A stretch of DNA of 64,000 nucleotides from Sedimenticola_A sp040506425 (GCA_965224515.1 OZ245051.1:992001-1056000), one strand, 5' to 3'; shown: positions 9,710 through 19,456, counted from the first letter of the stretch. Translations and numbers: made by a program. Notes: generated from the sequence alone by a model not told the origin.

Positions 9710-10807
9710 TTAGCGGGCATGACCCGTGTGCAGTTTGCGTTCCAGGGCCTGGCTGTAACGGGACATACTGAAGCAGAATATCCAGAAAATCAGTGCAGCA
9801 AAGACATAACCCTCGATAGAGAATCCAAGCCATTTGGAATCGGTAATCGCGGTCTGGACCATGCCAAGCAAGTCGAACAGGCCGATGATCAACACCAGGG
9901 TTGTATCCTTGAACAGGGCGATAAAGGTATTAACGATGCCAGGGATCACCAGCTTCAGCGCCTGGGGAAGAATGATCAGCCCCATACACTTCCAGTAATT
10001 GAGTCCCAGCGCCTCGGCCGCCTCGTACTGGCCCTTGGGTATGGCGGCGAGACCACCACGCACCACCTCGGCCATGTAGGCAGACTGAAACAACACGATA
10101 CCGATCATGGCTCTCAGCAGTTTATCGAAGTGGCTCCCTTCAGGCAGAAACAGGGGCAGCATCACAGATGCCATGAACAGCACGGTGATCAGTGGAACAC
10201 CACGCCAGAACTCGATAAATACCACGCTGACCGATTTGACGATGGGCATCTTGGAACGACGACCCAGGGCAAGTACGACACCGATGGGCAGTGACGCCAC
10301 GATACCGACACCCGAGAGGATAAGCGTCAGGGTCAAGCCACCCCACTTGGTGGTCTCTACCTCTGCAAGACCGAAACTGCCACCGGAAAATAGCTGGTAG
10401 GCAATGAACGGATAGACAAAGAGGATAACTGCAGCCAGCATGCCCTTGTGGTTAAAGCGTTCGATAAACAGCGGTATGGCCAACAGTACGAGAAGACCAA
10501 AGGCCGTGTTGATACGCCAATACTCAGCTGATGGATAGAGGCCGTACATGAACTGGTCGAATCTGACACTGACGAATACCCAGCATGCTCCGCCGCTGTT
10601 GCAGGCCTCGCGGGAGTCGCCGAACCAGTCGGCCTTGATGAACGCCCAGTCGATCAGGGGCGGCATGGTCAGATAGATCAGGTAAGCCGAAAACAGCGTA
10701 AGCAGGGTATTCAGCCAGGAGGAGAAGAGATTACTCCTCAACCAGCCGATAGCACCCACGTTTGTGATCGGTGGCGGCAAGTCCGGATGTGGAACGTGTT
10801 CACTCAT
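9710..10807 (-). CDS. aapM: General L-amino acid ABC transporter permease AapM
   Basis: Inner-membrane permease (365 residues) of the Aap importer, a HisM-type subunit. It has an N-terminal extension with extra membrane segments (about 30-130) as is usual for AapM. The C-terminal half holds the BPD_transp_1 domain, with the EAA loop visible as GQYEAAEALGLNYWKCMGLIILPQALK. The 4-bp gap to aapQ indicates translational coupling. It would pair with AapQ as a heterodimeric channel and receive substrate from AapJ. Confidence 0.93.
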   Translation of the reverse strand: MSEHVPHPDLPPPITNVGAIGWLRSNLFSSWLNTLLTLFSAYLIYLTMPPLIDWAFIKADWFGDSREACNSGGACWVFVSVRFDQFMYGLYPSAEYWRINTAFGLLVLLAIPLFIERFNHKGMLAAVILFVYPFIAYQLFSGGSFGLAEVETTKWGGLTLTLILSGVGIVASLPIGVVLALGRRSKMPIVKSVSVVFIEFWRGVPLITVLFMASVMLPLFLPEGSHFDKLLRAMIGIVLFQSAYMAEVVRGGLAAIPKGQYEAAEALGLNYWKCMGLIILPQALKLVIPGIVNTFIALFKDTTLVLIIGLFDLLGMVQTAITDSKWLGFSIEGYVFAALIFWIFCFSMSRYSQALERKLHTGHAR

Positions 10808-10811
10808 AGCT

Positions 10812-12002
10812 CTACCTCTCCACCAACTGCTTGCGCTTGTTATACCAGTTCATAAAAAGTGAAATCGCCAGGCTGATGGTGAGATAAACGCCCATGGTCA
10901 TGGCGATTACCTCTACTGCCTGACCGGTCTGATTCAGGGTGGTACCCGCGAATACCGCCACCAGGTCAGGATAGCCGATAGCTGTGGCCAGGGATGAGTT
11001 CTTGGTCAGGTTCAGATACTGACTTGTAAGCTGGGGGATGATCACCCGCAGGGCCTGGGGAATGATAATCAGGCGCAGGGTGATACTGGGACGCAGACCC
11101 ACCGCGTATGCCGCCTCAGTCTGCCCATGGCTTACCGCCAGGATACCTGAGCGCACCGCCTCTGCGATAAAGGCTCCGGTGTAGATACTCAGGGCCAGCA
11201 GGAGTGCCGCAAGCTCTGGAATGATCACCATGCCGCCCTTGAAATTGAAACCTTTCAGTGCCGGGTAGTCCCATGCGAGAGGCATGCCCATGGCGAGAAA
11301 TGCGAGCAGGGGCAGACCTATTATCAGAGCCAGTGAGACGTACACTGTGTGAAACTGCTGCCCGGTGGCTTCCTGTCGCCGACGTGCCCAGCGCGCAATA
11401 AATACGATGGCAATAACAGCCACCACAAACGCTGCCGAGACAAGCCAGAATCCCTGCTCGTAAACAGGCGAGGGAAGATAGAAGCCCCGGTTATTAAGAA
11501 AAAAAGATTCGCCGATACTCAGACTCTGCTTAGGTCGAGGCAGAGGCTGCAGGACCGCGAAGTACCAGAACATGATCTGCAGCAGCAGGGGGATGTTACG
11601 GAACGTCTCCACGTACACTGTTGCGATTTTGGCGATAAGCCAGTTGCGTGAGAGCCTCGCCACACCCATGACAAAACCGATCAAGGTGGCCAGGATAATG
11701 CCCAGTACTGATATAAGTATTGTGTTGATCAGACCGACAAAAAAAGTACGGCCGTAAGTATGGGTCTCGTCGAACGGAATCAGGGACTGGAGAATACCGA
11801 ACCCTGCCTCCTGGGAGAGAAAACCGAAACCGGTACTGATGCCCCGCTGTTCAAGATTGTGCAGGGTGTTGGTAAATAGGTAGTAACCGACCATGCATAG
11901 GGCCAGTACTAGAAGCGCCTGAAATACGACGGAACGGAAAGCCGGTCTTCGCCAGAGCGCTGCCTGGGCAGGAGCGGACGCCTGCTGCTGTTCACCTGCC
12001 AT
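10812..12002 (-). CDS. aapQ: General L-amino acid ABC transporter permease AapQ
   Basis: Second inner-membrane subunit of the importer (396 residues), with about eight membrane helices. The permease EAA motif reads GQTEAAYAVGLRPSITLRLIIIPQALR near residues 295-320, and VYVETFRNIPLLLQIMFWY near 130-150 is typical of the family. An AAGGG lies about 9 nt before the ATG. It is separated from aapJ by 82 bp containing a GC-rich hairpin, which would allow the binding-protein mRNA to be more abundant than the permease mRNA. Confidence 0.93.
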   Translation of the reverse strand: MAGEQQQASAPAQAALWRRPAFRSVVFQALLVLALCMVGYYLFTNTLHNLEQRGISTGFGFLSQEAGFGILQSLIPFDETHTYGRTFFVGLINTILISVLGIILATLIGFVMGVARLSRNWLIAKIATVYVETFRNIPLLLQIMFWYFAVLQPLPRPKQSLSIGESFFLNNRGFYLPSPVYEQGFWLVSAAFVVAVIAIVFIARWARRRQEATGQQFHTVYVSLALIIGLPLLAFLAMGMPLAWDYPALKGFNFKGGMVIIPELAALLLALSIYTGAFIAEAVRSGILAVSHGQTEAAYAVGLRPSITLRLIIIPQALRVIIPQLTSQYLNLTKNSSLATAIGYPDLVAVFAGTTLNQTGQAVEVIAMTMGVYLTISLAISLFMNWYNKRKQLVER

Positions 12003-12036
12003 AGGAGATACCCTTATGGAGTGTGGATCGGAACAA

Positions 12037-12060
12037 GCCGCCGGGCTTTCACCCGGCGGC
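12037..12060 (-). terminator. Intercistronic hairpin between aapJ and aapQ
   Basis: Perfect 9-bp stem GCCGCCGGG/CCCGGCGGC with a 6-nt loop, after the aapJ stop. On the minus strand it is followed by TTGTT only. It likely acts as a partial terminator or 3' stabiliser that raises expression of the periplasmic binding protein over the permeases. Confidence 0.5.
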
Positions 12061-12084
12061 TCTCGCTATACAGTCTCGGCTATA

Positions 12085-13104
12085 TTAGCGGATCGGTGGT
12101 GCGTACTGAAGACCACCCTTGTTCCAGAGGGCGTTCTGACCACGGGCAATCTTGAGCGGGCTATCCATACCCACATTACGCTCGAAAGCCTCGGCATAGT
12201 TTCCAACACCCTTGATGACGTTGGCAGCCCAGCCATCTTCCAGACCCAGGCCCTTGCCCTTGATACCTTCCAGGCCGAGCAGACGACGGATATTGGGATC
12301 CTTGCTCTCCATCATTTTGGCAACGTTGGCAGAGCTCACACCCAGCTCTTCAGCATTAAGCATGGCGTTGAGAGTCCAGCGAACAACGTTGAACCACTCG
12401 TCATCACCCTGGGCGACAACAGGACCCAAAGGCTCCTTGGAGATAACCTCGGGAAGCACCGTGGCGCTACCTGGATCTTTCAGCTGAATACGCAGAGCGT
12501 AGAGCTGGGACTGATCAGAGGTGAGTGCATCACAACGACCGGCTTCAAACGCCTTTACAGTTTCATCAGACTTGTCGAAGGTGACAGGTGTGTAGGACAT
12601 CTTGTTGGCGCGGAAGTAGTCAGCCAGGTTCAGCTCGGTGGTTGTACCTGCCTGGATACAGAACGATGCACCATCCAGTTCCAGCGCACTCTTCACACCC
12701 AGGTTCTTGCTTACCAGGAAGCCCTGACCGTCATAGTAGTTCACACCGGCGAAGTTCAGGCCGAGTGAGCTGTCACGGGTGAGAGTCCATGTAGTGTTGC
12801 GGGAGAGCATATCGATTTCACCGGACTGCAGGGCGGTGAAACGTTCCTTGGCGGTCAAGGGACTGTACTTCACCTTGTCAGCACTGCCGAATACGGCAGC
12901 TGCAACAGCACGGCAGACATCCACATCCAGGCCGGCCCAGTTACCCTTGTCGTCAGCGCTTGAGAAACCGGCCAGGCCGGTACTTACGCCACATTGAACA
13001 AAACCTTTTTTCTTGACTGAGTCGAGGGTGGCACCGGCTTGTGCCGTTGCTGAAAATGCGGTGGCCAGTGCCACTGCTGAAGCGATTGCATAGATCTTTT
13101 TCAT
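12085..13104 (-). CDS. aapJ: General L-amino acid-binding periplasmic protein AapJ
   Basis: Periplasmic solute-binding protein (339 residues) that delivers broad-specificity amino acids to AapQM. The signal peptide is evident (MKKIYAIASAVALATAFSA, cleavage after AQA). An SBP_bac_3 fold follows, with family stretches VRCG/VQCGVSTGLAGFS, GLDVDVCRAVAAAVFG and LTAKERFTALQSGEIDML. The length is typical for AapJ/BztA. A GGAGA precedes the ATG. It is the first gene of the four-gene operon and follows a roughly 460-bp upstream region, so the operon promoter should lie there. Confidence 0.95.
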   Translation of the reverse strand: MKKIYAIASAVALATAFSATAQAGATLDSVKKKGFVQCGVSTGLAGFSSADDKGNWAGLDVDVCRAVAAAVFGSADKVKYSPLTAKERFTALQSGEIDMLSRNTTWTLTRDSSLGLNFAGVNYYDGQGFLVSKNLGVKSALELDGASFCIQAGTTTELNLADYFRANKMSYTPVTFDKSDETVKAFEAGRCDALTSDQSQLYALRIQLKDPGSATVLPEVISKEPLGPVVAQGDDEWFNVVRWTLNAMLNAEELGVSSANVAKMMESKDPNIRRLLGLEGIKGKGLGLEDGWAANVIKGVGNYAEAFERNVGMDSPLKIARGQNALWNKGGLQYAPPIR

Positions 13105-13630
13105 AGTCTCCGTCTTCCTTTCTTATAACTGCAATTGAATAAGGCCGTGAGATGGCATCGATAGTCAGGTGAAATCGTCATCCTGTCTTACGGCCGTAAC
13201 AAACCTTCTTGCAAATCTTATTCCTACTGCAGCCCTAATTCATGACAGCATCCCAATACAGGTACTCACTGGGAATTTAGGGCAGCAAGTTTCATCACTC
13301 TAGCCCGTCAAAGGACGACCTGCAAGACCCTTGAAATTCATAATATGTTGATATACCAAGGCATATCTCCGTAGTACTACGTAGACTACCGGACAATATC
13401 CAGCTGCCCCCTTAGGCTGGGCACGGTTGAGAGATGCTGTTTTCAGCCGCACCCGTTCAGGATCACTTCCCACAGCAACCGCCCAGCCTGCACCAACTGG
13501 AAGCAAACTCCTCAGCCATACAGGCCGATGTGCCACATGGCGGTGCAAAAGGTAACAATTAATCGTGAAACATTTGCCACAGAAGCTATTTTTAAGACAT
13601 AGAAACAGAATAACCATCAATGGGGCAAAC
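13105..13630. promoter_or_regulatory. Divergent control region between aapJ and the HD-GYP gene
   Basis: About 525 bp with no credible gene if the HD-GYP gene starts at 13631. It holds a perfect 12-bp palindrome CGTAGTACTACG at 13370-13381 and an imperfect inverted repeat based on GGCCGTGAGA/TCTTACGGCC at about 13142-13195. Both could be regulator sites. I cannot assign a regulator or a firm -10/-35. Confidence 0.35.
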
Positions 13631-15256
13631 ATGGGATCAGACACCTCGCTCATCGAGCGTCTGCACCGGCTCAATGCCATCGGCATTGCACTCTCCGCAG
13701 AGCGCGACACGCCAAAGCTGCTGGAACGGATTCTTGATAATGCCCGCTCACTGACCCACGCAGACGGCGGCACCATCTATCTTCAGTCCGACGAGGATAA
13801 GTGCCTCAATTTCAAGATCATGATGACCGACTCCCTGGGCATACACTGGAGCGACGCACTTGACACCTCGAACCATGCCTATCCCTGCCTGCCGCTCTAT
13901 CAATCAGATGGCAGACCAAACGACCACCTGGTGGCCACCTATACCGCAATCGCCTGCCGCACCATCAATATTCCGGATGTCTATGCAACGGAAAACGGGT
14001 TCGATTTTTCAGGCACCCATGAATTCGACGAACGGTTCGGCTACCGGTCCCGCTCCTTCATCGCCGTCCCCATGGCCAACAACGAGGGGGATGTCATCGG
14101 TGTGTTGCAGCTCATCAATGCCCAGAACCCTGAAACAGGAGAGGTCACCCCCTTCAGCACTGACGACCAGCAACTGGTGGAATCCCTCGCATCCCAGGCT
14201 GCCGTGGCCCTGACCAACCAACGCTTCATTGATGACCAGCGCCACCTGTTCGAGTCGCTGGTAAAGATGATCAGTAATGTCATCGACGAGCGATCCCCCT
14301 TCACCGCAGGACACAGCAAGCGTGTTTCGGCACTGACACTTTTACTGGCCGAGGCGGCACACAAAAGCGGCGACAGTGAAACTCACTTCGCCATGGAGGA
14401 TGCCGACCGCTACGAACTGCAGATTGCCGGCAGGCTGCATGACTGTGGAAAGATCACCACTCCCGATCATCTGCTGGACAAGTCAACAAAACTTGAGACA
14501 CGGTTCGACCGCATCAAGGTCATCGAACTACGTGCTGATATCATCAAGCGGGACATGCACATAGACTACTTGCTCAGGACCTCCGATATCAGCGATAAAG
14601 AGACACTCTCCACCCTGAAAAAGAAATACCAAAAGAACTTAAGCCAACTCGATGACGACCTGAGATTTCTTAAGAGAATGAACATTGGTGGAGAGTTCCT
14701 TCACGATGAAGCCGTGCAGCGGATTGCAGAGATCGGCCAACGCCAGTGGCGCAACCACGATGGCGAGTTTGAGAGCTTCCTCTCTGAGGAGGAGATCAGC
14801 TATCTCAGCGTACGCAAGGGAACACTCACTGATGCGGAGCGCAAGAAGATCAACAACCACATCAACGCTTCGATCTTCATGCTTGAAGGTTTGAGATTTC
14901 CCGCCTATCTGAAGAACGTGCCGGAGTATGCAGGGGGGCATCACGAGCATATCGATGGCAGCGGCTACCCCAATGGCCTGACCGGGGATGACATGTCCAT
15001 CCCGGCCCGCATCATGGCAATTGCGGATATTTTCGAGGCGATCACAGCCCATGACCGCCCCTACCGGGATCCGATCATGCTTTCACAGGCACTGAATATC
15101 CTGTGCCGCATGAGACTGGACAATCACCTGGACGGAAAGCTGGTGGACCTGTTCATCAAGGAGAAGGTCTACATGCAGTACGCTGAAAAGTACCTGCACA
15201 AGTCCCAGATCGACGAAGTGGACGAAAGCCGGCTGCCGGGGTACAACCCCGACTAG
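13631..15256 (+). CDS. GAF-HD-GYP cyclic-di-GMP phosphodiesterase
   Basis: Predicted c-di-GMP hydrolase that linearises the second messenger in response to a ligand or signal bound by its GAF domain. An N-terminal GAF domain spans about residues 20-180. The HD-GYP domain follows, with the metal-binding HDCGK motif at about residue 270. A helical insertion (about 310-400) precedes HHEHIDGSGYP, whose GYP is at about 445-447, and ADIFEAITAHDRPYR. All core residues of an active HD-GYP are present. The frame extends upstream to a GTG at 13565. The ATG at 13631 is preferred because the added 22 residues look non-conserved, but neither start has a strong ribosome-binding site. It is convergent with the protease gene downstream. 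Confidence 0.9.
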   Translation: MGSDTSLIERLHRLNAIGIALSAERDTPKLLERILDNARSLTHADGGTIYLQSDEDKCLNFKIMMTDSLGIHWSDALDTSNHAYPCLPLYQSDGRPNDHLVATYTAIACRTINIPDVYATENGFDFSGTHEFDERFGYRSRSFIAVPMANNEGDVIGVLQLINAQNPETGEVTPFSTDDQQLVESLASQAAVALTNQRFIDDQRHLFESLVKMISNVIDERSPFTAGHSKRVSALTLLLAEAAHKSGDSETHFAMEDADRYELQIAGRLHDCGKITTPDHLLDKSTKLETRFDRIKVIELRADIIKRDMHIDYLLRTSDISDKETLSTLKKKYQKNLSQLDDDLRFLKRMNIGGEFLHDEAVQRIAEIGQRQWRNHDGEFESFLSEEEISYLSVRKGTLTDAERKKINNHINASIFMLEGLRFPAYLKNVPEYAGGHHEHIDGSGYPNGLTGDDMSIPARIMAIADIFEAITAHDRPYRDPIMLSQALNILCRMRLDNHLDGKLVDLFIKEKVYMQYAEKYLHKSQIDEVDESRLPGYNPD

Positions 15257-15294
15257 TGGCCACGCCCCCCTGAAAAGCCCCGCGAGAATCAACC

Positions 15295-16200
15295 TCAATG
15301 CCGATGTATCACCGAGGTTTCAACCTGGAATCTGCGCCGGATAACCGGGCTTTCCACATAGTCGCTCAATGGGTCTACCGTCACCTCAAGTTCATCCAGC
15401 CGCTTGTCAGGGGATGGGTGGGTCTTGAACAGAAAGGAGAGTGAACCGTCGTTTGGGTTCACCGCGGCCAGCCGCTGCATCACATGATGCAGACCGAAGG
15501 GCTCGTATCCCGCCCTGGCTGTCAGCACCGCCCCCATGCGATCAGCCTCGTACTCGTCATCCTTATCCAGCCCCCGCGCATAGAGCTCACGGCTACCACT
15601 GAGCACTTTATCCAGGGCACCTCTCTGGTCGGTCTTTACCGCAGCAGACACCAGGTTGGCCGAGAGATCCAGGCGTGCATTTTTCTGCACTGCCGCCAGG
15701 TAGTGACGCTGCACAACATGGGCACACTCGTGTGCCAGCACAGCGGCCAGCTCGGCCTCGTTATCCAGCTGGCGCAGCATCCCCTTGGTGATGAAGACAT
15801 AACCCCCTGGTGCTGCAAACGAGTTGATATCGTCTGTATCGAGAATGCCGAAACGCCAGTCCAGGTCAGGACGCTCTGTCTGCTGTGCAACCCAATTGCC
15901 CACCAGGTTGATGTAGTACTGAAGCTTGGCCTCCTGCAGTAGGGGCACCGCACCCAGCAGGAGTGAGGATGACTCCACACCGATAGCCCGCTCCTCTTCC
16001 GGCGCCACGTCACCAAAAGCATCCTTGGCGGATTTGAAGATATTGCCCAAGTCGATTGTCCGGGTGTTGCCGGAATTGTCTTTCTGCTGGCCAGGTGCAC
16101 CTAACATCGATTTGAATTGATCGAATGGTCCCGCCATAGCCCCGCCTGCTGCACAGAGAGCCAGTATCAGAACACCAAGCAATAAGCGTTTAGTCATCAT
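15295..16200 (-). CDS. M48 family zinc metalloprotease (LoiP/YggG-like)
   Basis: Exported metallopeptidase of 301 residues. A signal peptide covers about residues 1-23 (ends AMA-GP); the Cys at 16 is not in a proper lipobox, so it is probably periplasmic rather than a lipoprotein. The gluzincin motif HECAH is at 157-161 and the downstream DEYEADRMG near 215-223 supplies the third ligand. PGGYVFITKGML just before HECAH is typical of M48B. It likely degrades misfolded envelope proteins. It is the last gene of a minus-strand cluster, 15 bp after the SH3 gene. Confidence 0.9.
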   Translation of the reverse strand: MMTKRLLLGVLILALCAAGGAMAGPFDQFKSMLGAPGQQKDNSGNTRTIDLGNIFKSAKDAFGDVAPEEERAIGVESSSLLLGAVPLLQEAKLQYYINLVGNWVAQQTERPDLDWRFGILDTDDINSFAAPGGYVFITKGMLRQLDNEAELAAVLAHECAHVVQRHYLAAVQKNARLDLSANLVSAAVKTDQRGALDKVLSGSRELYARGLDKDDEYEADRMGAVLTARAGYEPFGLHHVMQRLAAVNPNDGSLSFLFKTHPSPDKRLDELEVTVDPLSDYVESPVIRRRFQVETSVIHRH

Positions 16201-16215
16201 TTTATTGCCCTCGTC

Positions 16216-16803
16216 CTAAAAGTTGGGGAAAGGATCTTTCTTCTCGGATCCCTGGGGGGCCGAGCTTTTCGGCAGTGAGAACCAGCTGCCACTCCCCACC
16301 TTGATGTAGGACACCTTCCTGGGACTCAAGCCGCCATCTGCAGCAAACTGCTTCAGTTCGGCCGGCTCAACCTTGAACCATTCGAGATTATCCACCGCCT
16401 TGCGATCCGGTACCGCGCTCATCATGTCAGCTGAATCCAGCCCACGGATACCTGTCGCGGCGGTGACACCGGTGTACCCGGAGCGCCCGGTAGTAAGGAA
16501 TCTGAAGGCGGAACCCGCCTCTTCCACACCTGAAGATGAACCATCAGCCCCCGGCTGCACGAAGCGCAGGGCGGTCATCCGTACCCAGCCCTGATACTCT
16601 CCGAACTTCGCCTGGTACCAGCCACCCTTGCGATCGGTGACCAGAACGGACGAGCGCGGCTGAATACCGGCCAGAACCGTTGCATCCCGAAACGGCTCAC
16701 TCCTCAACTCGGTCGCCCGCACCACCGAAGCCAGTTCGGACGCCGACACAGTGAGAGCGCAGAACATCGCTGCAAACAACCCGGTCAAACGCCAGCTATT
16801 CAT
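16216..16803 (-). CDS. Secreted bacterial SH3-domain protein
   Basis: Small exported protein (195 residues) with a signal peptide (about 1-21) and one bacterial SH3-like module at about residues 25-85. The module reads VVRATELRSEPFRDATVLAGIQPRSSV and ends GGWYQAKFGEYQGWVRM. The C-terminal half has no domain I recognise. Such modules usually bind peptidoglycan or proteins in the periplasm. It overlaps the adenylate cyclase gene by 8 bp and is followed after 15 bp by the M48 protease gene, so the three are probably co-translated and act in envelope maintenance or sensing. Confidence 0.8.
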   Translation of the reverse strand: MNSWRLTGLFAAMFCALTVSASELASVVRATELRSEPFRDATVLAGIQPRSSVLVTDRKGGWYQAKFGEYQGWVRMTALRFVQPGADGSSSGVEEAGSAFRFLTTGRSGYTGVTAATGIRGLDSADMMSAVPDRKAVDNLEWFKVEPAELKQFAADGGLSPRKVSYIKVGSGSWFSLPKSSAPQGSEKKDPFPNF

Positions 16804-18643
16804 CAGATCTCCCCCTGGGCTCGTACAAGCGAACCTGTTCGCTGCGCCCCTTTACTTGAAACAGTCCATGATCGACAAACTCGAATGCATCTCCACAGTG
16901 CACGCGCGTGGCCTCGGACACCAGTATCCGCGCCAGCCCCTTGGTCTGTCCCTCGATCCGGCTGGCAAGATTTACGGTGTCGCCAATAGCAGTATAGTCA
17001 AAGCGGTTTTCAGAGCCGATAAATCCCACGACAGCCTGACCACTGTGAATGCCGATCCCGATATCGAGTTGACTGAACTCTCCGCCATACTCATGACGGA
17101 ACTCCGCCAATGCCGTTTCCATTGCCATGGCGGCGGTCACGGCGTTCACCGCCTGGTTGTGATCAACCACAGGCGCCCCCCAGAAGGCCATGATGGCATC
17201 GCCGATAAACTTGTCCATGGTGCCGCCGTGATGGAATATCACCCCGACCTGGCGGCTGAAATAGTCGTTGAGCATGCTGACAACCTCCTCGGCGGTATGT
17301 GCCTCGGAGAGGGTGGTGAAATTTCTGATATCAGAGAACAGAACCGTCACCTCCCTGGACTGCCCCCGGCCCTCAGGGAGAAGACTGCCTTCGTCTACCA
17401 GCTCCTCCACGACCCTGGGATCCAGAAAGCGCTGAAACATGGCTACCGAATGTTCACGGGAGCGCCGCTCCTGCCAATAGGAGAGTGCAACAGAGGCACC
17501 GTAGTAAAGCCAACCGAAGAGCAACGGTGTGGCCGGCGGTACAACCAGTCGCTGGCCAAGAGAGAGGTAGACCCCGGCCATCAGTCCGAAGCTCAATATC
17601 AACAGCACCACCCCAGCGACCAGTTGCAGACTGAACAGCCGCATGATCAGGTAGAGCACCAGCACCAGGCTGAAAGTGACAGCCAGGTTGACCCATCCCG
17701 GGACATCCCGCAGGTAGTCGCCATGCTTGAGATTGTCTATTGCGGTCGCCACGATCTCAACAGCAGGCATCAGGCTGCTCATTGGCGTGGTGCGCAGATC
17801 ATGCAGCGCCGACGCGGTTGAACCGACAATGACGATTTTATCCTTGAATTCATCTGCGGGACGACGGGGAGTGCGTCTGCCCAGGTCCAAATAGATATCA
17901 GAGAAAGATACCCTTTTATAGCTCAGGGCTGGGCCACGCCAGTTCAACAACAGATCCTGCCCCCCCGGAACACCGTAGCCCAAATAGTGTGCCACTTTCG
18001 CTGGCAGCGAGCTCAGGTGCCAACCGTAGGCATCCACGAACAGGTCATATCGCCGCCCCACGCCATCGTGATCCTCGTTGAAATTGATGGTGCCGATCTG
18101 CCCTGTAAAAGCCAATCCCGGCATCGGCAGCAAAAGTGAGACATGGGCATCAGGATCAGCTGACTCGCTCGCGCTGAAACCGAGGGAGCTACCATACTGC
18201 CCGAGATCCAGCCCATGAGCATCCTGGGCGCCCAGCAGGCGTTGAAAGGCAAAAAAGACGTTGGGATGGATCTGGGCTGTCTCAACCAGGTAGTCATCAC
18301 CCTCCTGCTGGAGCAGGTCCGGGTCGCTGAACATGATATCGAAGGCAACCGCTCCCACGTCCTGCCCGGTCAACCCCTCTATCAGTTCCGCATGAACCGA
18401 TCGGGGCCAGGGGTACCGACCAAGCTCGGGAGCCATCTGTGCCAGGCTGCGCTCGTCGATATCGATAATCACCACGTCAGGGTCCGGCTGCTGAGTTGCA
18501 GCATGATAACGAAGGAAAAGATCGCCAAAACGCAGATCGAACCAGCTGAGGGAGTGCAGCCAGCCGGTCTCAGCCATCACCAACAGCAGTACCACCAACG
18601 TCAATCCGTTCAGAATGGTTGTTGTACCTGCCCGTTTACTCAT
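16796..18643 (-). CDS. CHASE2-domain class III adenylate/guanylate cyclase
   Basis: Membrane sensor that should make cAMP (or cGMP) from the triphosphate. It has 615 residues. An N-terminal membrane anchor is followed by an extracytoplasmic CHASE2 sensor (about 35-330), then three membrane helices (about 340-400). The class III catalytic domain is at about 430-600, with metal-binding aspartates in VTVLFSDIRNFTTLSE and DKFIGDAIMAFWG, plus FDYTAIGDTVNLASRIE. All key catalytic positions appear present. First gene of the cyclase-SH3-M48 cluster; the cyclase ends inside the SH3 start region. The signal sensed is unknown. Confidence 0.92.
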   Translation of the reverse strand: MSKRAGTTTILNGLTLVVLLLVMAETGWLHSLSWFDLRFGDLFLRYHAATQQPDPDVVIIDIDERSLAQMAPELGRYPWPRSVHAELIEGLTGQDVGAVAFDIMFSDPDLLQQEGDDYLVETAQIHPNVFFAFQRLLGAQDAHGLDLGQYGSSLGFSASESADPDAHVSLLLPMPGLAFTGQIGTINFNEDHDGVGRRYDLFVDAYGWHLSSLPAKVAHYLGYGVPGGQDLLLNWRGPALSYKRVSFSDIYLDLGRRTPRRPADEFKDKIVIVGSTASALHDLRTTPMSSLMPAVEIVATAIDNLKHGDYLRDVPGWVNLAVTFSLVLVLYLIMRLFSLQLVAGVVLLILSFGLMAGVYLSLGQRLVVPPATPLLFGWLYYGASVALSYWQERRSREHSVAMFQRFLDPRVVEELVDEGSLLPEGRGQSREVTVLFSDIRNFTTLSEAHTAEEVVSMLNDYFSRQVGVIFHHGGTMDKFIGDAIMAFWGAPVVDHNQAVNAVTAAMAMETALAEFRHEYGGEFSQLDIGIGIHSGQAVVGFIGSENRFDYTAIGDTVNLASRIEGQTKGLARILVSEATRVHCGDAFEFVDHGLFQVKGRSEQVRLYEPRGRSDE

Positions 18644-18688
18644 CGCTGTACCGTTTCAGACCACCCACAATAAGCGCAGTCGCCAACA

Positions 18689-19456
18689 CTAAGGCAACGC
18701 CTTGCGCATCCAGCTCTGGACTGTAGTGACAAGACTCCCCTCCATTCCCTGAAAGTTGTGATCGGCGCCCAGCATCTCGTACTGACGATACCCGGCATTG
18801 CCCCCGGCAGCAGCAGCCTTTGCACGCTGGGCAGCACTCTCCAGAACCGGGTCGATATCACGACTCCCATAGAGGTCGAGCATGGGCAGCCGGGTACTTT
18901 TCAAGGCCTCCAGAGTGGCTTCGCTTCCCATGGCAGGCAAGCCTATGGCAACAAACCCCTTGATCTCCCCGGGCGCACCCTTGCCCAGAAACTCCGCTCC
19001 CATGCGTGCGCCCAGACCATGCCCCACCAGGACCACCTGGGTGATTTTTCTCTGTTTGAGGTACTCCACCCCAAAGCTGATCCGCGGAAAAGAGTCCGGA
19101 ACCAGGTCTCGGTAGATCCAGGCAGGGGCATCACTTGCAGCAACAGGCAGCTGAATCGAGAGCGTCTCCCAGCCGAATTTCGTCAGCTCTGACCTCAGGG
19201 GACTGATCACGTCGCTCCAGTCCGGGTGTCCGCCCCTGCCGTGAAGCAGGATCACCCCACCACGGGGTACCTTTGCCTCGGCTTCGGTGTGGATCCCAAG
19301 ATAATCGACCTCACCGGCTTTCAGCCGAACAGGCGTACCTACCAGGTTGGTCTTCTCAATCTCTTCAGCAATGCGCAGCTCCCTCACCAGGTCAGAAGAC
19401 CAGGCCAGGGCCCCGAAAAGAAACAGCGCAGAAAAGAAAAAAGCTTGCTGTGGCAC
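18689..19456 (-). CDS. DUF3530-type alpha/beta-hydrolase-fold exported protein
   Basis: The open frame begins with TTG at 19504. A GTG at 19456 is the better start because AAGGA lies 7 nt before it and the protein then opens with a signal peptide (PQQAFFFSALFLFGALAWSS). The mature part has an alpha/beta-hydrolase layout: GGVILLHGRGGHPDW for the oxyanion strand, VVLVGHGLGARMG at the nucleophile elbow, then PMLDLYGSRDIDPV and a GADHNFQG histidine. The nucleophile position of GxSxG is Gly (GHGLG), so a serine hydrolase is doubtful. It may bind rather than hydrolyse, or use another residue. It lies 45 bp upstream of the cyclase cluster on the same strand. Confidence 0.8.
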   Translation of the reverse strand: MPQQAFFFSALFLFGALAWSSDLVRELRIAEEIEKTNLVGTPVRLKAGEVDYLGIHTEAEAKVPRGGVILLHGRGGHPDWSDVISPLRSELTKFGWETLSIQLPVAASDAPAWIYRDLVPDSFPRISFGVEYLKQRKITQVVLVGHGLGARMGAEFLGKGAPGEIKGFVAIGLPAMGSEATLEALKSTRLPMLDLYGSRDIDPVLESAAQRAKAAAAGGNAGYRQYEMLGADHNFQGMEGSLVTTVQSWMRKALP

